NCBI GenBank assembly: GCA_025363385.1
Contig: JANYEA010000130.1
Coordinates: forward strand, 1-63,010
DNA length: 63,010 nucleotides
Reading direction: 5' to 3'
Source of the DNA: Bacteroidota bacterium
Lineage (GTDB): Bacteria; Bacteroidota; Bacteroidia; Chitinophagales; Chitinophagaceae
Part shown: positions 35,341 to 44,488 of the stretch, one piece after another
Layout of the letters: every line of letters starts with the position of its first letter
How positions within the stretch are numbered: position 1 is the stretch's first letter
Program-made: the position numbers and the translations under genes
Notes under the pieces: model-generated
The model's database searches: none
What the model was told of the DNA's origin: nothing
What the model saw: the letters and a program-made list of their open reading frames with translations, nothing else

Positions 35341-38112
35341 ATGAATTCAAGCTCTTTTAAAACAAGTATACTCTTGTTCTTATTTCCCATTTCTATATGG
35401 GCACAGCCAGTAAAACAAGTGCAACTGAAACAATTTTTTTTACAGTCTTCCCAAATTGTGCATAGTTCAGGAGCTCAACTTACACAGATCAATTATTCGG
35501 GAAAAGAAAAATGGTATCCGGTTACGGTTCCATCTACAGTTTTAACAGGATTGGTGGCAAATAAATTATACCCAAATCCGTACATCGATCTCAATAATAT
35601 GCGTATCCCCGACGCATCTGATAGTTTTAATAATCAATATCATTTAGCACAGTATTCTCATATTCCTAATGTACCCAATCCATGGAAGAAAGCATACTGG
35701 TATCGAACCAGTTTTCTTGTTCCGGCTTCTGATAAAGGAAAATTGTTCCAACTTATTTTTAAAGGAATAAATTATCGTGCCGATGTTTGGCTAAATGGAA
35801 AATTAATTGCCGACAGTTCTCAAATGGTTGGCATGTTTGCTGAGTTTAATCTTAATGTAAGCCATGCCATAAAAGCAGGAGCAGAAAATAATTTAGCCAT
35901 TAAAATTTACCCTTTAGATTTTCCTGGCTTACCCGCGCACCCACAAATTAATGCACTGGGAGATTTTTATGAGAATGGTGGTCCCACAGGCGATATAGGT
36001 AAAAACGTTACCATGCTATGTTCTGTAGGATGGGATTGGATGCCCGAGATCAGAGATCGTAATATGGGTATCTGGCAGCCAGTATTTTTAAGAACTTCAG
36101 GAGCCGTAGTAGTTCAACAGGCAAAGATCAAAACTACATTCACTTCAGGGAATGATACAAATGAAGCCAAAATTAATCTCCAATTAGTGTTGGCTAATTA
36201 TAGTAAGGCAAAACAAGCAGGTGAATTAAAAATTACTATCGCTCCCGAAACATTTGTGGGAAAGAGTTTTACAATTTCTCAACAGATTACTTTACAAGGA
36301 GAGGAACTTAAGCATATAGCGTTCGATGCTGATCATTTTAAACAATTAATTATTCAGCATCCCCATATTTGGTGGCCACATGGTTATGGTAACGCAGATC
36401 TTTATAAATTACGTTTACAATTTATTTCCGGAAAAGGAATTTCAGATGACACCAGTTTTTTGTTTGGCATCAGAACCGTTGATTCAAAGTATTCGTTGGT
36501 AAAAGGTTGGAGTAAAAGAGACTTTTATGTAAATGGAAAACGCATTCATTTAGTGGGTGGAGCCTGGGTTCCAGATATGATGTTGCAGGAAGATTCGCTA
36601 AGATTTGCACAAGAATTATTATTATGTAAAAATGCCAATACCAATCTCGTAAGAATCTGGGGTGGGGGTGTGGCACCTCCGGATGCTTTTTTTGAAACAA
36701 CTGATCGTTTGGGATTATTGGTTTGGGAAGATTTTTGGATCACGGGCGATACACATGGTGAATTTAAGGGTTCAAATGAATATCCCTATCAAGGAAATGT
36801 ATACATCAATAATACCATCAGTACCATTTATCGTTTGAGAAATCATCCATCCTTATTAGTATGGACAGGCGGAAATGAAGGCCATGCCAGAAAAGAATTG
36901 TACGATGCGATGCGTGATAATGTGGCTTTACTGGATGGAACAAGGCCATTCATTCCTTGCTCTTCTGGATTTGCACATTTGCCTAAAGATTGGAATATGT
37001 CTTGGCCAGATAATCAACCAGGTGGTGTGTATAGCGGAGGTTCTTATAAATGGGAGGACCCTAATTTTTATTATACCAAAATTAATGAAGGCCAGGATTG
37101 GTTATTTAAAGATGAAACTGGTATTCCTTCTCAGGTACCTTTTGAAACCCTTGCAAAGAATATTCCAAATTTGGTTCATGATACCAGTTTGCCTTATCCA
37201 TTTAATAATTCATGGGGCTATCATGATGCCTGTTCTGGGAATGGACATTATGATCTTTATTTTGATGAGATGGTTAAAAGATTTGGCAAACCCACCTCAT
37301 TAAAAGATTTTTCTGATAAAATGCAGTTGATGAATGCCGATGGTTATAGGGGAATTTTTGAAGCTGCCGGGCATAAATTAAATGATAATGGCGGCGTTTT
37401 ATTATGGAAACTAAACCCTGCTTTCCCGAGTGTAATCTGGCAAATATTCGACTATTATTTGGCACCCAATGCAGGATATTATTTTATGCAAGGCGCAAAT
37501 GAAAAACTGCACATACAATTAAATTTAGACGACTCAGTAGTTGCAGTAATCAACAGAACCTATCATGCAGAAAATAATATAACAGTAGATGCTGCGGTAT
37601 ATGACTTGAATGGCAAACAATTGTTTACCCAACAAACAACATTGAATATGGGTGAATCTGAAGTGAGAAAAACATTTTCGCTTAGTTCCATCCTTTCAAA
37701 GGAAACTTCACTGAGTTTTGTTGTGTTGAATTTAAAAAATGTCAATGGTAAACTTATTTCACATAATGTATATTGGTTTGCAAAAGATCACCAATACCAG
37801 GCATTGAAAGAATTAAAACCTGCTCAGTTGAGTGTAAAAACGATTCGAAAACAATCAGATCAAACCAATACCAAGTGGACCTTCCAATTCACCAATACAA
37901 CCCCTCAAATAGCATTCTTTGTTCATCCTAAAATAACATCAAAAGGCGAGGAACTGTTTCCCGGATTTTGGACTGGCAACTATTTTACACTGGCGCCAGG
38001 AGAAACCATAATACTAGATGCCGCGTATCCCAAAGCAACGATAGCTAATAAGAAATTACAATTGAGATTGAGCGGATGGAATAGGGAGGAATTGTTGCTG
38101 GAACTTGATTAA
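35341..38112 (+). CDS. Secreted GH2-family beta-glycosidase
   Basis: This 923-residue protein has a signal peptide (to ISIWAQPV). A sugar-binding jelly roll follows (AYWYRTSFLVPAS, NYRADVWLNGKLIADS), then an Ig-like domain, then a TIM barrel. Probable catalytic residues are Glu513 in WTGGNEGHAR (acid/base) and Glu592 in FKDETGIPS (nucleophile). C-terminal beta domains follow. The length and the GWDWMPEIRDRNMGIW block match Bacteroidota GH2 exo-enzymes of the mannosidase/glucosaminidase type. The NE pair argues against the CsxA glucosaminidase subgroup, whose acid is Asp. Substrate is uncertain. The GH29 gene follows after 82 bp. Confidence 0.8.
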   Translation: MNSSSFKTSILLFLFPISIWAQPVKQVQLKQFFLQSSQIVHSSGAQLTQINYSGKEKWYPVTVPSTVLTGLVANKLYPNPYIDLNNMRIPDASDSFNNQYHLAQYSHIPNVPNPWKKAYWYRTSFLVPASDKGKLFQLIFKGINYRADVWLNGKLIADSSQMVGMFAEFNLNVSHAIKAGAENNLAIKIYPLDFPGLPAHPQINALGDFYENGGPTGDIGKNVTMLCSVGWDWMPEIRDRNMGIWQPVFLRTSGAVVVQQAKIKTTFTSGNDTNEAKINLQLVLANYSKAKQAGELKITIAPETFVGKSFTISQQITLQGEELKHIAFDADHFKQLIIQHPHIWWPHGYGNADLYKLRLQFISGKGISDDTSFLFGIRTVDSKYSLVKGWSKRDFYVNGKRIHLVGGAWVPDMMLQEDSLRFAQELLLCKNANTNLVRIWGGGVAPPDAFFETTDRLGLLVWEDFWITGDTHGEFKGSNEYPYQGNVYINNTISTIYRLRNHPSLLVWTGGNEGHARKELYDAMRDNVALLDGTRPFIPCSSGFAHLPKDWNMSWPDNQPGGVYSGGSYKWEDPNFYYTKINEGQDWLFKDETGIPSQVPFETLAKNIPNLVHDTSLPYPFNNSWGYHDACSGNGHYDLYFDEMVKRFGKPTSLKDFSDKMQLMNADGYRGIFEAAGHKLNDNGGVLLWKLNPAFPSVIWQIFDYYLAPNAGYYFMQGANEKLHIQLNLDDSVVAVINRTYHAENNITVDAAVYDLNGKQLFTQQTTLNMGESEVRKTFSLSSILSKETSLSFVVLNLKNVNGKLISHNVYWFAKDHQYQALKELKPAQLSVKTIRKQSDQTNTKWTFQFTNTTPQIAFFVHPKITSKGEELFPGFWTGNYFTLAPGETIILDAAYPKATIANKKLQLRLSGWNREELLLELD

Positions 38113-38194
38113 CAAAAGGGATGATTAAGCTTTATTTCTTACATTGAATAGTAAAACGCACCAGCTATTCGATTTATAAATAAATATCCCTAAT

Positions 38195-39589
38195 ATGAAA
38201 CGATCATGGCTTGTTTTTTTTGTTGCTCTTTTTGCATGCACAAAGGTAAAAGCACAGCAAACTTACACATCCGACTGGAATTCTATTGATAGTAGAGCCA
38301 CTCCGAATTGGTTTGAAGATGCAAAATTTGGCATCTTTATTCATTGGGGCTTATTTTCTGTACCCGCTTACAGTCCTACTGTAAGAGATGGTGTAGGTGT
38401 GTACGATCGTTATGCCGAATGGTATTGGAGAAAATTAATGGAACCCGGTAATACTCAGTCCTACTTTACAAAATTTCATAATCAAACTTTCGGGAAAGAT
38501 TTTAAATACCAGGACTTTGCTCCCTTATTTAAGGCCGAAGCATACCAACCAGAAGAATGGGCTACATTATTTGAAAGAGCAGGTGCTAAATATGTAGTTC
38601 TAACTTCCAAACACCATGAAGGCTTTACACTTTGGCCTTCGAAATTCGCTTGGAATTGGAATGCAAAAGATATTGGTCCACATCGCGATCTTTTAGGTGA
38701 TTTAACTAAAGCCGTAAAAGATAAAAACCTGAAAATGGGGTATTATTATTCACTTTACGAATGGTACAATCCTTTATGCAAACCTGAAACGATAAACCAG
38801 TATGTTGATGAACATATGATGCCTCAAATGAAGGAATTGGTGAATACTTACAAGCCAGATATATTCTGGACTGATGGGGAATGGGATTATCCATCAGCTT
38901 CGTGGAAAAGCACCCAGTTTCTTTCTTGGTTGTATAATGAATCGCCGGTAAAATCAACCGTAGTAGTGAATGATCGCTGGGGTAAAGAAACAAGAAGTAA
39001 ACATGGTGGAATCTACACCACCGAATATGATCTTGTAGATGCTGGAGATGCTAGTGTTACCAAGTTTGATCATCCATGGGAAGAATGTCGCGGTATAGCT
39101 GGGTCATTTGGATATAACCGTATGGAGCAATTAGATGATTATTCTACCTCTGAAGAACTAGTTCATATACTTATCAATAAAGTAGCTCGTGGCGGCAACT
39201 TGTTATTAAATGTAGGCCCCACTGCCGATGGAAGAATTCCTGTGATCATGCAGCAAAGACTGAGCGATATGGGGCAATGGCTAAAAGTAAATGGAGATGC
39301 GATTTATACTACACGTAAATGGGAAAAAGCGCCAGCAATAACAACAAGTACTACTCAATATTATACAAAAAAAGGTAAGGACCTGTACCTAATCTGCACA
39401 AAATTTCCTACAACCGATTTAATGGTGAATGATGTTCAAAAGCCAATCAAAGTAACGATGATTGGTCTAGAAGCAACTGTTATTTCTACCTACAAAAAAG
39501 GAAGACTAATTATTAAAGTTCCCAATATTAATCCGGTAAATAATCCTACTAATTATGCATGGGTATTTAAATTGGAGGGGGTGTTATAA
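38195..39589 (+). CDS. Secreted GH29 alpha-L-fucosidase
   Basis: This 464-residue protein has a signal peptide (to VKAQQ). The GH29 barrel begins NWFEDAKFGIFIHWGLFSVPAY and has LTSKHHEGFTLWPS. The nucleophile is Asp227 in FWTDGEWD, and a conserved GGNLLLNVGPTADG block follows. A C-terminal beta-sandwich closes the protein. It removes terminal fucose from glycans. It is followed by a terminator-like hairpin, so GH2 and GH29 probably form one unit. Confidence 0.9.
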   Translation: MKRSWLVFFVALFACTKVKAQQTYTSDWNSIDSRATPNWFEDAKFGIFIHWGLFSVPAYSPTVRDGVGVYDRYAEWYWRKLMEPGNTQSYFTKFHNQTFGKDFKYQDFAPLFKAEAYQPEEWATLFERAGAKYVVLTSKHHEGFTLWPSKFAWNWNAKDIGPHRDLLGDLTKAVKDKNLKMGYYYSLYEWYNPLCKPETINQYVDEHMMPQMKELVNTYKPDIFWTDGEWDYPSASWKSTQFLSWLYNESPVKSTVVVNDRWGKETRSKHGGIYTTEYDLVDAGDASVTKFDHPWEECRGIAGSFGYNRMEQLDDYSTSEELVHILINKVARGGNLLLNVGPTADGRIPVIMQQRLSDMGQWLKVNGDAIYTTRKWEKAPAITTSTTQYYTKKGKDLYLICTKFPTTDLMVNDVQKPIKVTMIGLEATVISTYKKGRLIIKVPNINPVNNPTNYAWVFKLEGVL

Positions 39590-39604
39590 TTATTTATTAT
39601 TTTT

Positions 39605-39646
39605 AAAAGGGGATGGTTGTCTAATGTTACAGGACTATCCCCTTTT
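39605..39646 (+). terminator. Hairpin terminator after the fucosidase gene
   Basis: AAAAGGGGAT (39605-39614) pairs with ATCCCCTTTT (39637-39646), extended inward by three more pairs (one wobble). The loop is about 16 bases and the stem ends in a T-run. It lies 15 bp after the GH29 stop and before the cytochrome gene at 39673. Confidence 0.75.
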
Positions 39647-39672
39647 ATACGCCATACGAAACAACACTAACT

Positions 39673-41994
39673 ATGCTTTCCTTAAAGTTTAAGCAGGGGA
39701 TCATCCTGATCCTTTTTATTGGAATGGCAGGTATTTTTTCTTGCAAAAATAAAAGTCAGCAAGAAGAAGCCATACCTGATCAGGTTAGTTATAATTATGA
39801 TGTAAGGCCCATATTATCTGATAAATGTTTTAATTGTCATGGTCCGGATGCCAGAAAAAGGGAAGCTGGCCTAAGATTAGATCTTGCTTCAGAAGCTTTT
39901 AAAGCCTTACAAGATCATCCCACAAAACATTCGTTAGTTGCGGGTAAACCAGAACAGTCTGAGTTATACATAAGAGTGTCTGCAAAAGATACCAGCCTGC
40001 TCATGCCTAAGCCCTCCAGCAGATTGCCTAGATTAACGGATAGGGAATTAGCAATTATTAAAAAATGGATTACCCAGGGTGCAGTTTATGAACCACACTG
40101 GGCATTTGTGGCTCCAAAGAAAAAGCCATTGCCTACTGTCAATAATATACAATGGCCCATCAATGAGATTGATTATTTCATTTTGAAAAAAATGGAAGTC
40201 AAAGGCCTTGAGCCAAATGAAATAGCGGAAAAGGAAAGACTTGTTAAGCGTGCTTATATGGATATAGTGGGCATTTTACCTAGCCCTAAAGAAACAGAAG
40301 CATTCGTAAATGATAAAGATCCTAAAGCATACGACTTATTAATAGACCACTTACTCAATATGCCACAATATGGTGAACGTATGGCTATCAATTGGCTGGA
40401 TGTGGCCCGCTATTCTGATTCTCATGGCTATCAAGACGATAATTATCGTTCACAATGGCCCTGGCGAGATTGGGTGATTCATGCTTTTAATAAGAATATG
40501 CGCTATGATAGTTTTATTACGTGGCAGCTGGCAGGTGATTTAATTCCTAGTGCCAGTAAAGAACAAATTTTAGCTACGGGCTTCAATAGAAATCATAAGA
40601 TCACAGAAGAAGGCGGGGTAATAGATGAAGAGTACCGTGTGCAATATGTAGTGGACAGAACAAACACATTTAGCAGATCAATCCTTGCGGTTACTGTAGA
40701 GTGTGCTAAGTGTCATGATCATAAATATGATCCGATTTCTCAAAAAGATTATTATCAATTATATGCGTTTTTCAATAGTGTGAACGAAGTAGGGTTGGAG
40801 GCAACTGTGGGTGGACCAGAAACATGGGCTAAAAACCCGCGTATGCAAATCACCAATCAAGATCTGCAAACAACACTTTCTTTCATCAATAAGATGGATA
40901 CGAATAAATTAGAAGTATCTGTGATGAAAGATAAAGACACAGCCAGAAAAACTTTCTTATTGGCAAGGGGAAATTATGATCAACCTACCTCAGAAGTATT
41001 TCCTTCAACACCCGCAGCTATTCTGCCTTTTGAAAAATCTTTACCACAAAATAGATTGGGATTAGCTCAATGGACATTTGATAAAAGAAATCCATTAACA
41101 GCTAGAGTTTTTGTGAACAGAATCTGGCAAGAATTTTTTGGCAGGGGACTGGTAAAATCCACAGCAGATTTTGGAATGCAGGGAGATTTGCCTACCCATC
41201 CTGAATTATTAGATTGGTTAGCGGTTGATTTCCAGGAAAATGGTTGGAACATAAAAAGATTAGTAAAGCAGATGGTGCTTTCAGCCACATATCGACAATC
41301 CAGTAAAATTTCGCCTGATAAATTAAGCAAGGACCCTGCAAACCTTTACCTCACTTATGCTCCAAGGGTTCGTTTTCCAGCAGAGTTGATCAGAGACATG
41401 CTTTTATGTAGTAGTGGACTATTGAATAAAACAATTGGTGGACCAAGTGTTAAACCATACCAGCCTGATGGACTTTGGGAAATGGCCACATCTGGAAGAG
41501 GAATCTTAAGAAAATATATTCCCGATTCAGGCCAATCATTATATCGTAGAGGGATCTATACATTTATTAAAAGAACGGTACCTCCACCTTCTATGATGAT
41601 GTTTGATGCGAGTAATAGGGATGAGTGTCAGGTTAGTCGCTATAGAACTAATACGCCGCTACAAGCGCTTATCATGCTGAATGATCCAACCATGATTGAA
41701 GCCTCAAAAGCATTGGCTGATAAAATATTACAGAAAGAATCTGATCCCACTAAAGTGATTACTGAGGCATTTAAAACAATTATTTGTAGAAACCCCTCTA
41801 GTAAAGAATTAGATGCTTTAATAACCTACTGGAAAGACAAGAAGGAAGATGTAAATAGACACAAAATAGGCTCAGATAAAATGATTGCAATTGGGGTGTA
41901 CCAACCTAAAACAAAAAATAGAATTGATTTGGTAATTGCCATGCATACCATTCAGATCATTTATAATATGCAGGAAGCAATCACAAAAACCTGA
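39673..41994 (+). CDS. PSCyt1-DUF1549-DUF1553 cytochrome lipoprotein
   Basis: This 773-residue protein has a lipobox at Cys24 (FSC). The PSCyt1 cytochrome domain carries CFNCH at 52-56. A DUF1549 (PSCyt2) domain spans about 150-380 with NWLDVARYSDSHGYQ and a second heme-type motif CAKCH at 344-348. DUF1553 (PSD1) spans about 460-730 with LTARVFVNRIWQEFFGRG. This architecture was first named in planctomycetes and nearly always precedes a DUF1501 protein, as here. Probable role: extracytoplasmic electron transfer or oxidation of a carbohydrate-derived compound; no substrate is established. The stop at 41994 is one base from the next start. Confidence 0.9.
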   Translation: MLSLKFKQGIILILFIGMAGIFSCKNKSQQEEAIPDQVSYNYDVRPILSDKCFNCHGPDARKREAGLRLDLASEAFKALQDHPTKHSLVAGKPEQSELYIRVSAKDTSLLMPKPSSRLPRLTDRELAIIKKWITQGAVYEPHWAFVAPKKKPLPTVNNIQWPINEIDYFILKKMEVKGLEPNEIAEKERLVKRAYMDIVGILPSPKETEAFVNDKDPKAYDLLIDHLLNMPQYGERMAINWLDVARYSDSHGYQDDNYRSQWPWRDWVIHAFNKNMRYDSFITWQLAGDLIPSASKEQILATGFNRNHKITEEGGVIDEEYRVQYVVDRTNTFSRSILAVTVECAKCHDHKYDPISQKDYYQLYAFFNSVNEVGLEATVGGPETWAKNPRMQITNQDLQTTLSFINKMDTNKLEVSVMKDKDTARKTFLLARGNYDQPTSEVFPSTPAAILPFEKSLPQNRLGLAQWTFDKRNPLTARVFVNRIWQEFFGRGLVKSTADFGMQGDLPTHPELLDWLAVDFQENGWNIKRLVKQMVLSATYRQSSKISPDKLSKDPANLYLTYAPRVRFPAELIRDMLLCSSGLLNKTIGGPSVKPYQPDGLWEMATSGRGILRKYIPDSGQSLYRRGIYTFIKRTVPPPSMMMFDASNRDECQVSRYRTNTPLQALIMLNDPTMIEASKALADKILQKESDPTKVITEAFKTIICRNPSSKELDALITYWKDKKEDVNRHKIGSDKMIAIGVYQPKTKNRIDLVIAMHTIQIIYNMQEAITKT

Positions 41995-41995
41995 T

Positions 41996-43450
41996 ATGGA
42001 AAAAGAACTTTTTGAACACGGCCTCCATATGAATCGCCGCAAATTCATGAGCAGACTCAGTATTGGATTGGGATCTGCTGCATTAGGCTCGCTATTAATT
42101 CCGGATTTATTTGGTGGAAATAGTAGCCCCGAAGATGCCATCATGCGCGGTCTACCTCATTTTGCACCTAAAGCAAAACGGGTAATTTATCTTTTTCAGA
42201 ATGGAGCTCCTTCTCAATTAGAAACCTTCGATCATAAACCTTTACTCTGCCAGATGATGGGAGAGAACTTGCCCGAATCTGTAAGAGGTGGCCAACGTTT
42301 AACTGGTATGAGTTCAACTCAAACAAGTTTTCCTTTAATTGGGTCTTATTATAAATTTAATCAACACGGACAATCAGGTGCATGGGTGAGTGAATTATTT
42401 CCGCATATGTCTAAAATCGTGGATGATATCTGTATCATTAAAACAATGAATACAGAAGCCATCAATCATGATCCTGCACTTACTTTTTTTCAATCAGGCG
42501 CACAACAGGGAAACCGGCCAAGTATGGGCTCATGGGTGAGCTATGGCTTGGGAACAGAAAATAATAATTTACCAGCATTTTGTGTACTACTCTCAAGAGG
42601 AAAAGGAAACGGACAAGGTGTATATTCTAAGCTTTGGACCAATGGATTTTTAGATTCCGTACATCAGGGGGTTCAATTTAGCAGTGGCGAAAATCCTATT
42701 TTGTATTTGCAGGATCCCAATGGAATGGATCGGCAAACCCGTAGAAAAATGCTCGACAAAATTGCTGCTCTCAATCAGGAAGAATTCAACAATTTTGGCG
42801 ATCCGGAAATAGCTGCAAAGATTCAACAGTACGAAATGGCTTATCGCATGCAGACTGCAGTTCCTGAGATCATGGATACCTCAAAAGAATCGGAAGATAT
42901 TATCAAATTATATGGACCAGATTGTTTAGTGCCGGGTACTTATGCTGCGAACTGTTTACTGGCAAGAAAACTTTCGGAGAATGGTGTAAGATTTGTTCAA
43001 TTATACCATCAAGGATGGGACCAACATGGAAATTTACCCAATGAAATGCGTGGTCAGGCGCAAGATGTGGATCAACCTTCAGCTGCATTAATTACCGATT
43101 TAAAACAAAGGGGTTTATTGGACGAAACACTGGTGATATGGGGCGGGGAATTTGGTCGCACTAATTATTGTCAGGGTAAAATGCAAATAGATAATTATGG
43201 TAGAGACCATCACCCTCGTTGTTTCTCGATTTGGATGGCAGGAGGCGGTATAAAGCCAGGTATCGTTCACGGAGAAACAGATGAGTTCGGATATAATATT
43301 ATAAAAGACCCCGTACATGTGCACGATTTTCAAGCAACAGTGTTGAATTTAATGGGATTAGATCACGAAAAGTTAGTGTATAAATATCAGGGTCGAAGGT
43401 ATCGATTAACGGATTTGTATGGTAACGTAGTTAATAAAATCATTGCTTAA
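41996..43450 (+). CDS. DUF1501 protein (Tat-type signal)
   Basis: This 484-residue protein has a twin-arginine-like signal (MNRRKFMSRLSIGLGSAALG). The DUF1501 sulfatase-like fold shows YLFQNGAPSQLETFDHKP, MNTEAINHDPALTFFQSG, YHQGWDQHGNLPNEM and WGGEFGRTNYCQG, plus a late GRDHHPRCFSIWMAGGG. I chose ATG at 41996 because earlier in-frame codons overlap the DUF1553 gene. DUF1501 proteins pair with DUF1549/DUF1553 cytochromes, but their activity is unknown. Conserved His and Asp residues suggest a metal site as in alkaline phosphatase/sulfatase relatives. Confidence 0.9.
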   Translation: MEKELFEHGLHMNRRKFMSRLSIGLGSAALGSLLIPDLFGGNSSPEDAIMRGLPHFAPKAKRVIYLFQNGAPSQLETFDHKPLLCQMMGENLPESVRGGQRLTGMSSTQTSFPLIGSYYKFNQHGQSGAWVSELFPHMSKIVDDICIIKTMNTEAINHDPALTFFQSGAQQGNRPSMGSWVSYGLGTENNNLPAFCVLLSRGKGNGQGVYSKLWTNGFLDSVHQGVQFSSGENPILYLQDPNGMDRQTRRKMLDKIAALNQEEFNNFGDPEIAAKIQQYEMAYRMQTAVPEIMDTSKESEDIIKLYGPDCLVPGTYAANCLLARKLSENGVRFVQLYHQGWDQHGNLPNEMRGQAQDVDQPSAALITDLKQRGLLDETLVIWGGEFGRTNYCQGKMQIDNYGRDHHPRCFSIWMAGGGIKPGIVHGETDEFGYNIIKDPVHVHDFQATVLNLMGLDHEKLVYKYQGRRYRLTDLYGNVVNKIIA

Positions 43451-43459
43451 ACAAATAAT

Positions 43460-44488
43460 ATGAATAGAAAAGACTTTGTAACAAAAACGCTTACCGGAAC
43501 TGCAAGTTTCTTTATTGCAAAAGATTTGTTTTCAAAATCACATGCAGATCCTATATATGGGCACAATGAAAAAAAATATCGACTCAATAATCAATGGGGC
43601 AATTTAAATCCTGATAAAACCCCGGTTAACGACTGCCATGAAATGGTACAAGATAGCAAGGGCAGGATTTTGTTATTGACCAATGAAACAAAGAATAATA
43701 TCATCATCTATAATAAATCAGGTAAACTGATTGATACATGGGGGACTGAGTTTCCAGGTGCGCATGGTTTAACGATTCAAAAAACTGGCAAAGAAGATTT
43801 TTTATTTATCACCGATACCAATCGTCACCAGGTATATAAAACCACTATCGACGGTAAAATATTATTTACAATTGATCCGCCACAGGATATACCTGTGTAT
43901 CAGAAAAAAGAAGCTTTTGTTCCAACAGAAACTACTGTTTTAGATAATGGGGAGTTTTATATTGCCGATGGTTATGGTGCACAATATGTTTTGCATTATT
44001 CAGCTGATGGTAAATTGATTAACTCTTTTGCTGGAAGAGGTGATGGTGACGAACATCTGGATAATGCTCATGGCATTTGTTTAGATACCAGGCTGTCAAC
44101 ACCTACCTTAATAGTAACTGATAGAAGTAGAAATGCGTTTAAAAGATTTTCATTAGATGGCAAATTACTCGATGTGATTCATTTGCCTGGAGCATGTGTG
44201 TGCAGACCAGTGATTAAAGGTGATTATTTATATGCCGCCGTTTTAAGGTCACCAGATTTAAATACAGAGGCTTCCGGATTTGTAACCATTCTGAATAAAG
44301 ATAATAAAGTGGTTTCTAATTTAGGTGGATCTAATCCTGTATACGAAAATGGCAAATTGAAACCTCTTTCTCAAACAGATAAAATTTTTACGCATCCACA
44401 TGATGTATGTGTGGATGACGAAGGAAGTATTTATGTAGCACAGTGGGCCTCAGGTAAAGTTTATCCTTATAAATTCACCCAAGTATAA
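43460..44488 (+). CDS. Secreted NHL-repeat beta-propeller protein
   Basis: This 342-residue protein has an N-terminal Tat-like or Sec-like signal (MNRKDFVTKTLTGTASFFIA). A six-bladed NHL propeller follows, with repeats such as GAHGLTIQKTGKEDFLFITD, TTVLDNGEFYIADGYG, NAHGICLDT and THPHDVCVDDEGSIYVAQW. It resembles the lyase-type propeller PAL superfamily, but catalytic residues cannot be assigned by eye. It is in the middle of the cytochrome operon, and its stop abuts the next start directly (44488/44489). It may bind the operon's substrate or a partner. Confidence 0.8.
   Translation: MNRKDFVTKTLTGTASFFIAKDLFSKSHADPIYGHNEKKYRLNNQWGNLNPDKTPVNDCHEMVQDSKGRILLLTNETKNNIIIYNKSGKLIDTWGTEFPGAHGLTIQKTGKEDFLFITDTNRHQVYKTTIDGKILFTIDPPQDIPVYQKKEAFVPTETTVLDNGEFYIADGYGAQYVLHYSADGKLINSFAGRGDGDEHLDNAHGICLDTRLSTPTLIVTDRSRNAFKRFSLDGKLLDVIHLPGACVCRPVIKGDYLYAAVLRSPDLNTEASGFVTILNKDNKVVSNLGGSNPVYENGKLKPLSQTDKIFTHPHDVCVDDEGSIYVAQWASGKVYPYKFTQV

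Noticed and set aside
36875..37303. 142-codon plus-strand frame inside the GH2 gene
   Set aside because: It is out of frame with the well-supported GH2 protein and carries no recognisable motif.
39673..43450. Recent transfer of the DUF1553-DUF1501 pair from planctomycetes
   Set aside because: Base use looks like the neighbouring genes by eye and the pair is known in Bacteroidota; no direct sign of recent transfer.
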